Below, in pieces: positions 19,999-30,032 of a DNA stretch of 64,000 nt. Below the pieces are notes generated by a model that saw only the letters and a list, made by a program, of their open reading frames with translations, did no database searches and was not told the origin of the DNA. Each line of letters begins with the position of its first letter. Position 1 is the first letter of the stretch. The stretch is from Enterobacter sp. RHBSTW-00994 (GTDB lineage: Bacteria > Pseudomonadota > Gammaproteobacteria > Enterobacterales > Enterobacteriaceae): positions 1,382,588-1,446,587 of the forward strand of contig NZ_CP056199.1 of assembly GCF_013782625.1 (NCBI RefSeq). Reading direction: 5' to 3'. A program made the translations under genes and the position numbers.

Positions 19999-20034
19999 CT
20001 TGTAAACCATTTTGAAAAGTTTTAGGTTTACGAG
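19999..20034. promoter_or_regulatory. bioO: Divergent bio promoter/operator bound by BirA
   Basis: CTTGTAAACC (19999-20008) and GGTTTACGAG (20025-20034) form the inverted arms of the bio operator, with AT-rich TTTTGAAAAG in the middle. The layout matches E. coli bioO; one mismatch (CGAG against CAAG) is in the right arm. BirA carrying biotinyl-AMP should repress bioA and bioBFCD together. Confidence 0.92.
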
Positions 20035-20078
20035 TATAAACCGAACCGAAAATTAACAAAACCCTTTGGAGAAGCCCA

Positions 20079-21119
20079 ATGGCTCACCACGCACGCTGGA
20101 CGATGTCGCAAGTTACTGAATTATTCAATAAACCGTTCCTGGAACTGATGTTTGAAGCGCAACAGGTACACCGCCAGCACTTTGACCCTCGCCATGTTCA
20201 GGTCAGTACGTTGCTGTCGATTAAAACCGGCGCTTGCCCGGAGGATTGCAAATATTGCCCGCAAAGCGCGCGCTATAAAACCGGGCTGGAGTCTGAACGC
20301 CTGATGGAAGTTGAGCAAGTGCTCGACTCTGCGCGTAAGGCAAAAAATGCCGGGTCCACCCGTTTTTGCATGGGGGCGGCGTGGAAAAACCCTCACGATC
20401 GCGATATGCCGTATCTGGAGCAGATGGTCCAGGGCGTGAAAGCGATGGGGCTGGAAGCCTGCATGACGCTGGGTACGCTGAATGAAAACCAGGCGCAGCG
20501 ACTGTCTGCCGCAGGACTGGATTATTACAACCACAACCTCGACACGTCGCCTGAGTTTTACGGCAACATTATTACCACCCGTACCTACCAGGAGCGTCTG
20601 GATACGCTGGATAAAGTGCGTGATGCGGGGATCAAAGTCTGTTCTGGTGGCATCGTAGGTTTAGGGGAAACGGTGAAAGATCGTGCCGGTCTGCTGTTAC
20701 AGCTGGCGAACCTGCCGACTCCGCCGGAAAGCGTGCCTATTAACATGCTGGTAAAAGTGAAAGGCACGCCAATGGCGGATAACGACGATGTGGATGCGTT
20801 TGATTTTATCCGCACCATTGCCGTGGCGCGTATCATGATGCCGACCTCTTTCGTTCGCCTCTCGGCGGGCCGTGAACAGATGAGCGAACAAACTCAGGCC
20901 ATGTGCTTTATGGCGGGAGCAAACTCCATTTTCTACGGCTGCAAACTGCTGACCACACCAAACCCGGAAGAGGACAAAGATGTTCAGCTGTTCCGCAAAC
21001 TGGGCTTAAACCCGCACCAGACCGACGTTCTGACGGGGGATAACGAGCAACAGCAGCAACTGGAACAGCAGATTTTCAACGCTGATACCGAACAGTTCTA
21101 TAACGCGGCAGCCGTATGA
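20079..21119 (+). CDS. bioB: Biotin synthase
   Basis: Radical-SAM enzyme that inserts sulfur into dethiobiotin. It is 346 residues, the E. coli length. The CxxxCxxC for the 4Fe-4S cluster lies at C53/C57/C60 in [13 protein letters not shown]; the 2Fe-2S ligand region [14 protein letters not shown] and YYNHNLDTS are also conserved. First in bioBFCD, preceded by TTGGAGAAG, with a 4-bp overlap into bioF. Confidence 0.98.
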   Translation: MAHHARWTMSQVTELFNKPFLELMFEAQQVHRQHFDPRHVQVSTLLSIKTGACPEDCKYCPQSARYKTGLESERLMEVEQVLDSARKAKNAGSTRFCMGAAWKNPHDRDMPYLEQMVQGVKAMGLEACMTLGTLNENQAQRLSAAGLDYYNHNLDTSPEFYGNIITTRTYQERLDTLDKVRDAGIKVCSGGIVGLGETVKDRAGLLLQLANLPTPPESVPINMLVKVKGTPMADNDDVDAFDFIRTIAVARIMMPTSFVRLSAGREQMSEQTQAMCFMAGANSIFYGCKLLTTPNPEEDKDVQLFRKLGLNPHQTDVLTGDNEQQQQLEQQIFNADTEQFYNAAAV

Positions 21120-22273
21120 CCTGGCACGAAAGGATAAACATCGCCCTGGAGGGGCGTCGGGCGGCCGAGGCTTTTCGCGTGCGAAAGGTAGTGGAAAACG
21201 GCGCAGGCCGTTTTCTCTCCCGTGAAGGCCTGCGTTTCTGCAATTTTTCCAGTAACGATTACCTCGGCCTGAGCCAGCACCCACAGATTGTTCGCGCCTG
21301 GCAGGATGGGGCGGCGCGGTATGGTGTGGGAAGTGGCGGTTCGGGGCATGTTAGCGGCTATACAACGGCTCATCAGGCGCTGGAAGAACAGCTTGCTGAC
21401 TGGCTAGGCTACCCGCGCGCGTTGTTGTTCATCTCTGGCTTTGCGGCCAATCAGGCGGTCATCACGGCTCTGATGGGAAAAGACGACCGGATTGTGGCGG
21501 ACCGCTTAAGCCACGCCTCACTGCTGGAAGCTGCGAATCTTAGCCCGGCGCAGTTGCGTCGCTTTGCGCATAACGATGCACCGCAGTTGTCTGCCTTGCT
21601 GGACAAGCCCTGTACCGGACAGCAACTCATGGTGACAGAGGGGGTGTTTAGCATGGATGGCGACAGTGCTCCTCTGGGGGAATTGCACGCCATTGCACAG
21701 AAGAAAAATTGCTGGATGCTGGTGGATGATGCCCACGGTATTGGCGTGATGGGTGATGAAGGGCGCGGGAGCGCTCATCATCAGGGCGTGAAACCGGAGC
21801 TGCTGGTCGTCACCTTTGGCAAAGGATTCGGCATCAGCGGTGCTGCCGTGTTGTGCAGTGAAGCAGTGGCCGATTATCTGCTGCAGTTCGCGCGACATCT
21901 GATTTACAGCACCAGCATGCCCCCCGCGCAGGCTGTTGCACTTTCGGCTTCGCTGAAGGTGATCCGCAGCGAAGAAGGGACGGCTCGCCGGGAGAAATTA
22001 ACCTCGTATATTCAGCGATTCCGTCAGGGGCTGACTACGTTGCCGTTTCAGCGAACCGATTCCCTGAGCGCTATCCAGCCAGTCATTGTGGGTGATAACC
22101 GTCGGGCATTGCGGCTGGCGCAGTCGCTACGCGAGAAAGGCATGTGGGTGACGGCGATACGGCCGCCAACCGTACCTGAGGGGACTGCGCGTTTGCGTCT
22201 GACGCTTGCCGCATCGCACGAACCCGAAGATATCGATGCATTGCTGGAGGCGCTTCATGTCGCCAGTCAATAA
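21116..22273 (+). CDS. bioF: 8-amino-7-oxononanoate synthase
   Basis: PLP enzyme that condenses pimeloyl-ACP with alanine to form 7-keto-8-aminopelargonate. The 385-residue protein shows [32 protein letters not shown] and the PLP lysine in [14 protein letters not shown]. It starts ATGA over the bioB stop, and its own 3' end overlaps bioC by 17 bp. One residue longer than the E. coli form as I recall it. Confidence 0.97.
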   Translation: MTWHERINIALEGRRAAEAFRVRKVVENGAGRFLSREGLRFCNFSSNDYLGLSQHPQIVRAWQDGAARYGVGSGGSGHVSGYTTAHQALEEQLADWLGYPRALLFISGFAANQAVITALMGKDDRIVADRLSHASLLEAANLSPAQLRRFAHNDAPQLSALLDKPCTGQQLMVTEGVFSMDGDSAPLGELHAIAQKKNCWMLVDDAHGIGVMGDEGRGSAHHQGVKPELLVVTFGKGFGISGAAVLCSEAVADYLLQFARHLIYSTSMPPAQAVALSASLKVIRSEEGTARREKLTSYIQRFRQGLTTLPFQRTDSLSAIQPVIVGDNRRALRLAQSLREKGMWVTAIRPPTVPEGTARLRLTLAASHEPEDIDALLEALHVASQ

Positions 22274-23012
22274 GCAGGCTATCGCCGCGGCGTTTGGCCG
22301 GGCAGCGCAGAGCTATTCCCGGCACGATGAACTTCAGCGGCAAAGTGCGCAGGGGTTACTTACCGCGCTGGGAGAGGGGCATTTCCCGTACGTGCTGGAT
22401 GCAGGTTGCGGACCGGGAGCGAACAGCCGCTATTGGCGCGATACGGGAAGCCACGTCACGGCCCTGGATCTCTCTGAGAAGATGCTCGATGAGGCGCGTG
22501 AACAGCAATCTGCCGAAAGCTATCTGGTTGCCGATATTGAGGCGATTCCATTACCCGATGCGCAGTTTGACCTGGTCTGGAGCCACCTTGCCGTTCAGTG
22601 GTGCAGTAGCCTGCCGCAGGCGCTGCATGAATTGTATCGGGTGGCGAGACCCGGCGGAAAAGTGGCCTTTACGACGTTACTCGAAAGCGCGTTACCGGAA
22701 TTAAATCAGGCCTGGAAAACGGTGGATGAACAGCCGCATGCGAACCGGTTTCTCTCGCATCACGAGGTGGTGCAGACGCTGGCTGGCTGGCGTTATCGCA
22801 GTAGGGTACAGACCATTACGCTTAACTTCAGCGATGCACTCACCGCGATGCGTTCCCTGAAGGGCATTGGTGCAACGCATCTGCATGCCGGGCGCGAGCG
22901 AAAGGCGCTCACTCGTGGGCAGTTACGCCTGCTGGAGTTGGCCTGGCCGCAACAGCGGGGTCAGTTCCCGCTCTCTTATCAATTATTTCATGGGATTATC
23001 GAACGTGACTGA
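22257..23012 (+). CDS. bioC: Malonyl-ACP O-methyltransferase
   Basis: Methylates malonyl-ACP with SAM to disguise it as a fatty acid synthesis primer, starting pimelate assembly. The protein is 251 residues, with SAM motif [13 protein letters not shown] near residues 43-54 and LAVQWC further on. The open frame begins 17 codons earlier; I start at [14 protein letters not shown], which matches E. coli BioC. It overlaps bioF by 17 bp and bioD by 8 bp. Confidence 0.95.
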   Translation: MSPVNKQAIAAAFGRAAQSYSRHDELQRQSAQGLLTALGEGHFPYVLDAGCGPGANSRYWRDTGSHVTALDLSEKMLDEAREQQSAESYLVADIEAIPLPDAQFDLVWSHLAVQWCSSLPQALHELYRVARPGGKVAFTTLLESALPELNQAWKTVDEQPHANRFLSHHEVVQTLAGWRYRSRVQTITLNFSDALTAMRSLKGIGATHLHAGRERKALTRGQLRLLELAWPQQRGQFPLSYQLFHGIIERD

Positions 23013-23706
23013 ACGTTATTTTGTCACCGGAACAGATACAGAAGTGGGCAAAACGGTTGCCAGTTCCGCGTTGCTACAGGCGGCTCGCCTGGCAGGACAT
23101 ATCACTGCGGGGTATAAACCGGTGGCCTCTGGCAGTGAGATGACACCAGAAGGTTTGCGAAATACCGACGCGCTGGCATTGCAACGTAACAGCAGCGTCC
23201 CTCTTTCCTACGAAGCCGTAAACCCCTATACCTTTGAAGAACCTACCTCACCGCACATCGTGAGCGCTGACGAACAACGCCCCATCAATTTCGCTGTATT
23301 ATCTGCTGGGTTAAAGTCGCTGGAAAATCAGGCGGATTGGGTACTGGTGGAAGGGGCTGGCGGCTGGTTTACTCCGCTTTCAGAAACGCAGACGTTCGCC
23401 GACTGGGTGCGCACCGAGCAGCTTCCGGTTATCCTGGTCGTTGGCGTAAAGCTGGGTTGTATCAACCACGCCATGCTGACGGCACAGGCCGTTCAGCATG
23501 CGGGGTTGCGTCTGGCTGGCTGGATTGCCAACGATGTCGTTGCCCCTGGCAAACGTCATCAGGCATATCTGACCACCCTTAAACGGGTTCTTCCCGCACC
23601 GTTCCTCGGAGAGATTCCGTGGCTTGCGGACGGTGCTGACCATGCTGAAACCGGACGTTATCTGGAGCTCAGCGTCTTGCATCCCGCGTCATCCAGTGCG
23701 CAATAA
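23005..23706 (+). CDS. bioD: Dethiobiotin synthetase (GTG start)
   Basis: Closes the ureido ring of dethiobiotin using CO2 and ATP. P-loop GTDTEVGKT at about residues 8-16, [12 protein letters not shown] and [11 protein letters not shown] are family motifs. I start at the GTG at 23005, corresponding to the E. coli start MSKRYFVTG; an ATG at 22990 is possible but has no ribosome site. At 233 residues it is about 8 longer than the E. coli enzyme, with extra C-terminal residues in the 38-bp overlap with the converging ABC ATPase gene. Confidence 0.94.
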   Translation: MTERYFVTGTDTEVGKTVASSALLQAARLAGHITAGYKPVASGSEMTPEGLRNTDALALQRNSSVPLSYEAVNPYTFEEPTSPHIVSADEQRPINFAVLSAGLKSLENQADWVLVEGAGGWFTPLSETQTFADWVRTEQLPVILVVGVKLGCINHAMLTAQAVQHAGLRLAGWIANDVVAPGKRHQAYLTTLKRVLPAPFLGEIPWLADGADHAETGRYLELSVLHPASSSAQ

Positions 23707-24391
23707 GCGCATCATCCAGCTCGTTAACGTGGCCCTGAGCCACGTTACGCCCACGATAGAGCACGCAAAAGCGATCTGCGACCCGGCGGATAAACGATAG
23801 CTGCTGTTCTGCTAACAACACGGTCATCCCCAACTCCCGATTTAACCGCACCAGCAAGTGCCCGAGCTTTTGCGCAAAACTGTGTCCCGCACCCAGCATG
23901 GGTTCATCGAGGATCAAGACGCGTGGGCGGCTCACCAGCGCATTGGCGAGTGCGAGCTGGTACTGGTCGTCAGGGGCGAGTCCTGTTGCACGGGTTTGTC
24001 GCAACGCGTATAGCTGCGGAAACAAGTCATAGACCTCACTTTTGGCGACAGGATCAGGCTTTCCGGTTGCCCGCATGGCGATATGCAGATTTTCCTCAAT
24101 GGTCAGTTGTGAAAAAATCCGCCGATCCTGCGGGACGTAGCCAATTCCGACCATGTTGCGCTGCTCGGGGGCTGGGCCGAGCAGGTCACGCGGCGGAGCA
24201 CCCGCTTCATGCCAGATGATAGTGCCGCTTTCAACCGGTACATTCCCTGTAATGCAGTTCATCAGGGTGGTTTTGCCCATACCCGGCAGGCCAATCACCC
24301 CTGTACACAGGCCTGGCGGGAGATCTAAATCAACATTCCATAGCGTATGTTGGTTTCCGTAAAACTGATTGACTGCACGCAGACTCAACAT
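23669..24391 (-). CDS. Orphan ABC ATPase, UrtE/LivF-like, with degenerate signature motif
   Basis: A 240-residue ABC ATPase resembling UrtE, the ATPase of urea/amide importers, and more distantly LivF. Walker A GLPGMGKT is at 34-41, the Q-loop YVPQ ends at Q88, and Walker B VLILDEP is at 158-164. The ABC signature, normally LSGGQ, reads LAPDDQ at 138-143, and the D-loop region reads MLGAGH. The switch His is replaced by EQQ, which is normal for LivF/UrtE. No permease, binding protein or other urt gene is near. AAGGAG precedes the ATG, so it looks translated. It is absent from this locus in E. coli K-12 as I recall. It could be a decaying relic or a repurposed subunit. Confidence 0.8.
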   Translation of the reverse strand: MLSLRAVNQFYGNQHTLWNVDLDLPPGLCTGVIGLPGMGKTTLMNCITGNVPVESGTIIWHEAGAPPRDLLGPAPEQRNMVGIGYVPQDRRIFSQLTIEENLHIAMRATGKPDPVAKSEVYDLFPQLYALRQTRATGLAPDDQYQLALANALVSRPRVLILDEPMLGAGHSFAQKLGHLLVRLNRELGMTVLLAEQQLSFIRRVADRFCVLYRGRNVAQGHVNELDDALIAHWMTRDARR

Positions 24392-24723
24392 GTTTCTCTC
24401 CTTAATTATCGCGGTGGGTGGGGCTCATACGGGAATGTGCAAAACCCCTGCCAGATCCGGCAAGTTGATTAAAAAAGAGACTTTTTTAGGAATACATCAC
24501 AGCGATGAGCGGAGATTGTGGCCGTCTTGCACAGTCGCAGTGCCTGGCTGTTGGGTTGTGGTGCAGGCATCAGAATGGCGAAATTGTGAGTAAGATCTCA
24601 CCAGTTCGTTATGATTAACTCAACTGATTATCATCAAAAAATAGCGATAAAAATTTTTTGTCACCCCACCTATGGGAAAAACCGGGAATTTGCTGAGTGG
24701 CGGTCTGTACGGGCTGGAAGCAG

Positions 24724-24747
24724 TTATCCACTATTCCTGTGGATAAC
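24724..24747. promoter_or_regulatory. Inverted pair of DnaA boxes upstream of uvrB
   Basis: TTATCCACT at 24724-24732 and TGTGGATAA at 24739-24747 (TTATCCACA on the minus strand) face each other across 6 bp. The second is a perfect match to TTATNCACA and the first has one mismatch. They lie about 400 bp before uvrB. Confidence 0.7.
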
Positions 24748-25048
24748 CATGTGTATTAGAGTTAGAAAACACGCGATAAGCGAGAGAATACGCGGCCTAC
24801 GCCTGAATTGGTGCGAAACACGGCTTTAGGAAATATCGCTTATTAATTAATTGGTTAGATAAAAGCAATTGCCGTAATGAAACTGTCACTCGTTGCCACA
24901 AAACTTTCATTACATGGCTTGACAAATGTTAAAAAAGGAAAAGTTCTGGGGATAACCGGTGGTCGCTGGTGTTTTATTTTGTCACAGTCTACATTTCAGC
25001 CGGGTTTACGCTAATCACCCGGATGCTAATCTAAATATTCTGATACGC

Positions 25049-25068
25049 TACTGGTTTTTCATCCAGTC
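25049..25068 (+). promoter_or_regulatory. LexA (SOS) box of uvrB
   Basis: TACTGGTTTTTCATCCAGTC contains the required CTG-N10-CAG and matches the E. coli uvrB box closely. The TATAAT that overlaps the box end in E. coli, as I remember it, is TCTTTT here. Confidence 0.88.
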
Positions 25069-25143
25069 TTTTTTGCTGGCAATCCTGGCAACAGCGAGTA
25101 AAATTACTCACCTGCCGCTTATTAGGTCATCAGGTTGTCGCCC

Positions 25144-27159
25144 ATGAGTAAACCGTTCAAATTGAATTCTGTTTTTCGTCCTTCTGGCGATCAGCCGGAC
25201 GCCATTCGTCGTCTGAAAGAGGGGCTGGAAGATGGGCTTGCACATCAAACGCTGTTGGGCGTGACCGGTTCGGGTAAAACCTTCACCATCGCCAACGTGA
25301 TTGCCGATTTGCAGCGCCCCACAATGGTGCTGGCGCCCAATAAAACGCTGGCGGCGCAGTTGTACGGCGAGATGAAAGAGTTCTTCCCTGAGAACGCGGT
25401 AGAGTATTTCGTCTCGTACTATGACTATTACCAGCCAGAAGCCTATGTCCCAAGCTCTGACACGTTTATCGAGAAAGATGCGTCGGTGAACGAACACATT
25501 GAGCAGATGCGCCTCTCGGCAACCAAGGCGCTTCTCGAACGGCGTGATGTCATCGTTGTGGCCTCCGTCTCCGCTATTTACGGTCTGGGCGACCCGGACC
25601 TCTATCTGAAGATGATGTTGCATCTTACGCAGGGGATGATTATCGATCAGCGCGCGATTGTACGCCGCCTGACGGAACTGCAATACGCCCGCAACGATCA
25701 GGCGTTCCAGCGCGGGACGTTCCGCGTGCGCGGTGAAGTGATCGACATTTTCCCGGCAGAATCTGATGATCTCGCGCTGCGCGTTGAGCTGTTCGATGAA
25801 GAGGTCGAGCGTTTGTCGCTCTTTGATCCGCTGACTGGCCATGTTGAATCGGTTATTCAGCGTTTTACCATTTACCCGAAAACGCACTACGTCACACCGC
25901 GTGAACGTATTTTGCAGGCCATGGAAGAGATCAAAGTGGAGCTGGCCGAGCGTCGTAAAGTGCTGCTGGCAAACAATAAGCTGGTTGAAGAGCAACGTCT
26001 GAGTCAACGTACCCAGTTCGACCTTGAGATGATGAATGAGCTGGGATACTGCTCTGGTATCGAAAACTATTCCCGTTATCTTTCGGGGCGTGGTCCAGGC
26101 GAAGCTCCGCCAACACTGTTTGATTACCTGCCGGCTGATGGCTTGCTGGTTGTTGACGAATCGCACGTGACCATTCCGCAAATTGGCGGCATGTACAGGG
26201 GTGACCGCGCCCGTAAAGAGACGCTGGTGGAGTACGGTTTCCGCCTGCCGTCGGCGCTTGATAACCGTCCAATGAAGTTTGAAGAGTTTGAAGCGCTTGC
26301 ACCGCAAACTATCTATGTCTCGGCAACACCAGGCAACTATGAGCTGGAAAAATCCGGCGATGAAGTGGTTGACCAGGTGGTGCGTCCAACCGGTCTGCTT
26401 GATCCTGTGATCGAAGTGCGCCCGGTCGCCACGCAGGTGGACGATCTTTTGTCTGAAATCCGTGCGCGCGCGGTCATCAATGAACGTGTTCTGGTGACAA
26501 CGTTAACCAAACGTATGGCTGAAGATCTTACTGAGTATCTCGAGGAACACGGCGAGCGCGTGCGGTATCTTCACTCGGACATCGATACGGTCGAACGTAT
26601 GGAGATCATCCGCGATTTGCGTCTGGGCGAATTTGACGTGCTGGTCGGGATTAACCTTCTGCGAGAAGGCCTGGACATGCCAGAAGTGTCGCTGGTGGCA
26701 ATACTGGATGCCGACAAAGAGGGATTCCTGCGCTCTGAACGTTCGCTTATTCAGACCATTGGTCGTGCTGCGCGTAATATCAACGGTAAAGCCATTCTTT
26801 ACGGCGATAAGATCACGGCATCAATGGCAAAAGCCATCAGTGAGACCGAGCGCCGTCGCGAGAAGCAACAGCAGTACAACGAAGCAAATGGCATTGTTCC
26901 GCAAGGGTTGAACAAGAAGGTCGTGGATATTCTGGCGCTGGGCCAGGGTCTTGCCAGAACCAAAGCGAAAGGTCGTGGCAAGTCTCGCTCAGTGGTTGAG
27001 GAAGATACCGTGGTGCTGACACCAAAAGCTCTGCAGCAGAAAATTCACGAACTGGAAGGGCAGATGATGCAGCACGCTCAGAATCTGGAATTCGAAGAAG
27101 CCGCGCAGATCCGCGACCAGCTCCATCAATTGCGGGATCTGTTTATTGCCGCATCCTAG
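25144..27159 (+). CDS. uvrB: Excinuclease ABC subunit B
   Basis: Damage-verifying helicase-like subunit of nucleotide excision repair that loads onto DNA with UvrA and recruits UvrC. The protein is 671 residues. Walker A GVTGSGKT is at 39-46, the DNA-clamping beta-hairpin starts [15 protein letters not shown], motif II is VVDESH, motif VI is QTIGRAARN, and a C-terminal UVR domain ends [15 protein letters not shown]. The open frame begins with a TTG 3 codons earlier; MSKPFKLNS is the E. coli start. SOS-induced through the LexA box 76 bp upstream. Confidence 0.98.
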   Translation: MSKPFKLNSVFRPSGDQPDAIRRLKEGLEDGLAHQTLLGVTGSGKTFTIANVIADLQRPTMVLAPNKTLAAQLYGEMKEFFPENAVEYFVSYYDYYQPEAYVPSSDTFIEKDASVNEHIEQMRLSATKALLERRDVIVVASVSAIYGLGDPDLYLKMMLHLTQGMIIDQRAIVRRLTELQYARNDQAFQRGTFRVRGEVIDIFPAESDDLALRVELFDEEVERLSLFDPLTGHVESVIQRFTIYPKTHYVTPRERILQAMEEIKVELAERRKVLLANNKLVEEQRLSQRTQFDLEMMNELGYCSGIENYSRYLSGRGPGEAPPTLFDYLPADGLLVVDESHVTIPQIGGMYRGDRARKETLVEYGFRLPSALDNRPMKFEEFEALAPQTIYVSATPGNYELEKSGDEVVDQVVRPTGLLDPVIEVRPVATQVDDLLSEIRARAVINERVLVTTLTKRMAEDLTEYLEEHGERVRYLHSDIDTVERMEIIRDLRLGEFDVLVGINLLREGLDMPEVSLVAILDADKEGFLRSERSLIQTIGRAARNINGKAILYGDKITASMAKAISETERRREKQQQYNEANGIVPQGLNKKVVDILALGQGLARTKAKGRGKSRSVVEEDTVVLTPKALQQKIHELEGQMMQHAQNLEFEEAAQIRDQLHQLRDLFIAAS

Positions 27160-27170
27160 GTGAAAGTAAA

Positions 27171-27191
27171 ATGGCAGCCAGTGGCTGCCAT
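27171..27191 (+). terminator. Hairpin after uvrB
   Basis: ATGGCAGCC and GGCTGCCAT form a 9-bp stem with a three-base loop, 11 bp after the uvrB stop. Only TTC follows, so it may be a weak terminator or a 3' stabiliser. Confidence 0.5.
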
Positions 27192-27245
27192 TCATCCTGC
27201 CTGCCCTCTCATCTGTGGGCAACTAACAGCAACTTGCTGAAACCG

Positions 27246-28154
27246 CTAACCCAGCGCCTGAATGGCCTTCTCCAGCGCCTCACGCAGCAGGTGGCGGTCA
27301 TGGCGATATTTAATGTCGTCCGCTTCCAGAGGCTCCTGAACCACCACGCGCCCCTGAATACCAGAGACATCCGTCTTCGGCCCAACGACAACGGCGTCGA
27401 TAATCTTTTTCCCGACATACTGCTCCATCAGGCTGAGCTTATCCTCTAGTTTCAGGCTGGCGGCGGCGGGGCTGAGTTCGCGACCCAAATTGCCAATGTA
27501 CACGACGGGAGCAGGCGTTCTGCGCAGGGCCTGCGCCAGCTCTTTCACCAGCAGGCCCGGCATCAGGCTGGTGTAGAAACTGCCTGGGCCAATCAGAATC
27601 AAATCCGCCTCGGCAATGGCCTCCACAGCTTCGCGCGTGGCGGGTACACTGGGATAGGTCATCAGCTCTTTGGGCGGGAGAGTAAGCTGGTCAATATTCA
27701 CTTCACCATAAACTTCATGACCTTCTGTATCGATTGCCATCAAATCAACCGGATACTCTGACATTGGTATCAGGAAAGCGTCTACTTTAAGCAGGTTACG
27801 TATTAAATTGATGGCTTCAAGTGGGCGCACGCTCAGGTGATCGAGTGCCTTTAACATCAGATTTCCGAGGTTATGGCCGGAAAGCTCTCCGTTACCGCCA
27901 AAACGGTACTCAAACATCGCAGAAGCGACGCTGGGTTCCGTAATTAACTGGTTCAGGCAATTACGCATATCACCCCAGGCGATACCGCCTTCAGAGCGAC
28001 GGATCCGCCCTGTAGAGCCTCCGTTATCGGTCGTTGTCACAATCCCTGTCAGCCTGGAACCCAGCGAGGATAATGATGACATTACTCGCCCCAGGCCGTG
28101 CCCTCCGCCGAGAGCGACCACACGATCAAGATCCGCAAAAGTGCGATTGCGCAT
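27246..28154 (-). CDS. ybhK: YvcK/CofD-like gluconeogenesis factor YbhK
   Basis: A 302-residue protein of the CofD / YvcK family. Motifs include [15 protein letters not shown] near residues 14-28, [11 protein letters not shown] and [14 protein letters not shown]. Family members bind UDP-sugars and affect growth on gluconeogenic carbon and cell shape in Bacillus; the enterobacterial role is not settled. It converges on uvrB and is divergent from moaA. Confidence 0.93.
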   Translation of the reverse strand: MRNRTFADLDRVVALGGGHGLGRVMSSLSSLGSRLTGIVTTTDNGGSTGRIRRSEGGIAWGDMRNCLNQLITEPSVASAMFEYRFGGNGELSGHNLGNLMLKALDHLSVRPLEAINLIRNLLKVDAFLIPMSEYPVDLMAIDTEGHEVYGEVNIDQLTLPPKELMTYPSVPATREAVEAIAEADLILIGPGSFYTSLMPGLLVKELAQALRRTPAPVVYIGNLGRELSPAAASLKLEDKLSLMEQYVGKKIIDAVVVGPKTDVSGIQGRVVVQEPLEADDIKYRHDRHLLREALEKAIQALG

Positions 28155-28295
28155 ACCTATTCCTTATCACGTTCGAACCGCGTAACAGTAACCTAACTAC
28201 CCCTAAAAGACGATGCCTCACCCGATGCAAAATGACGTATATCAATGCGAAAGTGCTGTTTTTGCGTATTCTGTAGCGAAAGTGCACGATCATGC

Positions 28296-28319
28296 CGCTA
28301 TATATATAATTATATAGCG
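28296..28319 (+). promoter_or_regulatory. ModE site upstream of moaA
   Basis: CGCTATATA (28296-28304) and TATATAGCG (28311-28319) form a 9-bp perfect inverted repeat around 6 bp. Same symmetry and AT core as the modA operator. In E. coli, ModE-molybdate activates moaA from a site in this position. Confidence 0.78.
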
Positions 28320-28395
28320 AATAGCGGGAATGGCGAAGAGCTAATTTCCGCGCTACTATCGGCATAACCACGTTTTCAAATTTGAAAACATACAC

Positions 28396-28500
28396 TCTAG
28401 CCTTTGTGCCTGTGTCGAAAGATATGGCGCTCTGGCCGTGGCGGTTTCGCCACCAGGGTACAGAAAGAAATGACTGTGCCTCCCGTATCTGGAAAGGTGT
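28396..28500 (+). promoter_or_regulatory. Moco riboswitch of moaA
   Basis: The moaA leader holds the blocks conserved in the enterobacterial Moco RNA motif: GCCT...TGCC at the 5' side, GATATGGCGCTCTGGCCGTG, the CCACCAGGGTACAGAAAGAA hairpin, then TGACTGTGCCTCCCGTATCT and GGAAAGGTG just before the ATG. CTCCCGTATC can pair with GATATGG. The GGAAAGG near the 3' end is the ribosome site, so the switch probably controls translation. Confidence 0.9.
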
Positions 28501-28502
28501 AC

Positions 28503-29492
28503 ATGGCTTCACAACTCACTGATGCTTTCGCGCGTAAGTTCTTCTATTTACGTCTGTCGATTACCGATGTGTGCAACTTCCGTTGCACCTATTGCCTGCC
28601 TGACGGCTATAAACCGGGCAGCGTCACCAATAACGGCTTTCTCTCCGTGGATGAAGTGCGCCGCGTGACGCGCGCGTTTTCTGAACTCGGTACTGAAAAG
28701 GTGCGCCTGACCGGTGGAGAGCCGTCGCTACGCCGGGACTTTACCGATATCATCGCCGCCGTCCGCGAAAATGCTGCTATTCGTCAAATTGCGGTAACCA
28801 CCAATGGTTATCGTCTGGCGCGTGACGCTGAAAAATGGCGCGATGCTGGTCTGACGGCCATTAACGTCAGCGTCGACAGCCTCGATGCCCGCCAGTTTCA
28901 GGCCATTACCGGACAAGACAAGTTTCAACAGGTGATGGACGGTATTGACGCTGCCTTTGCTGCAGGTTTTGACAAGGTGAAAGTCAATACGGTTTTGATG
29001 CGCGATGTTAACCATCATCAACTGGACACCTTTCTGGCGTGGATTAAACCACGCCGTATTCAATTGCGTTTTATTGAGCTGATGGAAACCGGCGAGGGCA
29101 GCGATCTGTTCCGTCGCCACCATATCTCCGGCATGGTGCTTCGCGACGCGTTGCTAAAACGCGGCTGGATCCATCAGATCCGCCAGCGCAGCGATGGACC
29201 GGCGCAGGTCTTTTGTCACCCGGATTACGAAGGTGAAATTGGCCTTATCATGCCGTATGAGAAAGATTTCTGTGCCACCTGCAATCGTCTTCGCGTCTCG
29301 TCTGTGGGCAAGCTGCATCTCTGCTTGTTCGGTGATGGCGGTGTCGATTTACGCGATTTGCTGGAAGACGATGCTCAACAAGCCGCACTTGAAGCGCGCA
29401 TTTCCGCTGCCCTGACGCATAAAAAACAGACCCACTTCCTGCACCAGGGCAACACCGGAATTACTCAGAACCTGTCATACATTGGCGGGTAA
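28503..29492 (+). CDS. moaA: GTP 3',8-cyclase
   Basis: Radical-SAM enzyme that starts molybdopterin synthesis by forming the 3',8-cyclo bond in GTP. It is 329 residues; CxxxCxxC at C24/C28/C31 (VCNFRCTYC), a second cluster site in [12 protein letters not shown]...LHLCLFG, and the C-terminal GG needed for activity. The open frame runs 33 codons upstream through the riboswitch; MASQLTDAF is the E. coli start. First gene of moaABCDE. Confidence 0.98.
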   Translation: MASQLTDAFARKFFYLRLSITDVCNFRCTYCLPDGYKPGSVTNNGFLSVDEVRRVTRAFSELGTEKVRLTGGEPSLRRDFTDIIAAVRENAAIRQIAVTTNGYRLARDAEKWRDAGLTAINVSVDSLDARQFQAITGQDKFQQVMDGIDAAFAAGFDKVKVNTVLMRDVNHHQLDTFLAWIKPRRIQLRFIELMETGEGSDLFRRHHISGMVLRDALLKRGWIHQIRQRSDGPAQVFCHPDYEGEIGLIMPYEKDFCATCNRLRVSSVGKLHLCLFGDGGVDLRDLLEDDAQQAALEARISAALTHKKQTHFLHQGNTGITQNLSYIGG

Positions 29493-29516
29493 TCAGGCTT
29501 AAGAAGGAACCAGAAA

Positions 29517-30029
29517 ATGAGTCAGGTAAGCGCAGAATTTATCCCGACACGCATTGCTATTCTTACCGTTTCTGAACGCCGTGGCGAAGAGGATGACACC
29601 TCCGGCCACTGGCTGCGCGATGCCGCTCTCGAAGCCGGGCATCACATCGCGGATAAAGCGATTGTCAAAGAGAACCGCTACGCGATTCGCGCTCAGGTCT
29701 CTCAGTGGATCGCAAGCGATGACGTTCAGGTTGTATTGATCACCGGCGGAACCGGATTCACCGCCGGAGATCAGACACCAGAAGCGTTATTACCGTTGTT
29801 TGACCGCGAAGTTGAAGGTTTTGGCGAAGTGTTTCGTATGCTCTCCTTTGAAGAGATCGGCACATCCACACTGCAGTCGCGCGCGGTTGCCGGTGTGGCG
29901 AACAAAACGTTGATTTTCGCGATGCCTGGCTCAACCAAAGCGTGTCGTACTGCCTGGGAAAACATTATTGCCCCGCAGCTCGATGCGCGAACCCGTCCGT
30001 GTAATTTTCATCCTCATCTAAAGAAATAA
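29517..30029 (+). CDS. moaB: Molybdopterin-biosynthesis protein MoaB
   Basis: A 170-residue MogA/MoaB-type fold. The molybdopterin-binding motif ITGGTGFTAGDQTPEA is near residues 79-94, with MPGSTKACRTAWE later. In other organisms this family adenylylates molybdopterin; in E. coli MogA does this and the MoaB role is unclear. Lies 24 bp after moaA, preceded by AAGGAA. Confidence 0.94.
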   Translation: MSQVSAEFIPTRIAILTVSERRGEEDDTSGHWLRDAALEAGHHIADKAIVKENRYAIRAQVSQWIASDDVQVVLITGGTGFTAGDQTPEALLPLFDREVEGFGEVFRMLSFEEIGTSTLQSRAVAGVANKTLIFAMPGSTKACRTAWENIIAPQLDARTRPCNFHPHLKK

Positions 30030-30032
30030 GTT

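Larger units (their letters stand above)
24392..25143. other. 752-bp intergenic region upstream of uvrB
   Basis: Contains the DnaA-box pair, a TTGACA at 24919-24924 resembling the uvrB P1 -35, and the LexA box. The part 24392-24720 holds short open frames without ribosome sites or recognisable products; I see no gene there. The part from about 24720 onward resembles the E. coli uvrB upstream region. Confidence 0.6.

Noticed and set aside
24369..24829. Two short open frames (74 and 72 codons) upstream of uvrB
   Set aside because: No ribosome sites; the first starts inside the ABC ATPase gene and the second crosses the DnaA boxes; the composition looks random.
25108..26307. 399-codon open frame opposite uvrB
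   Set aside because: It is a mirror of the uvrB codons, rich in His, Arg and Gln, with no ribosome site or recognisable domain.
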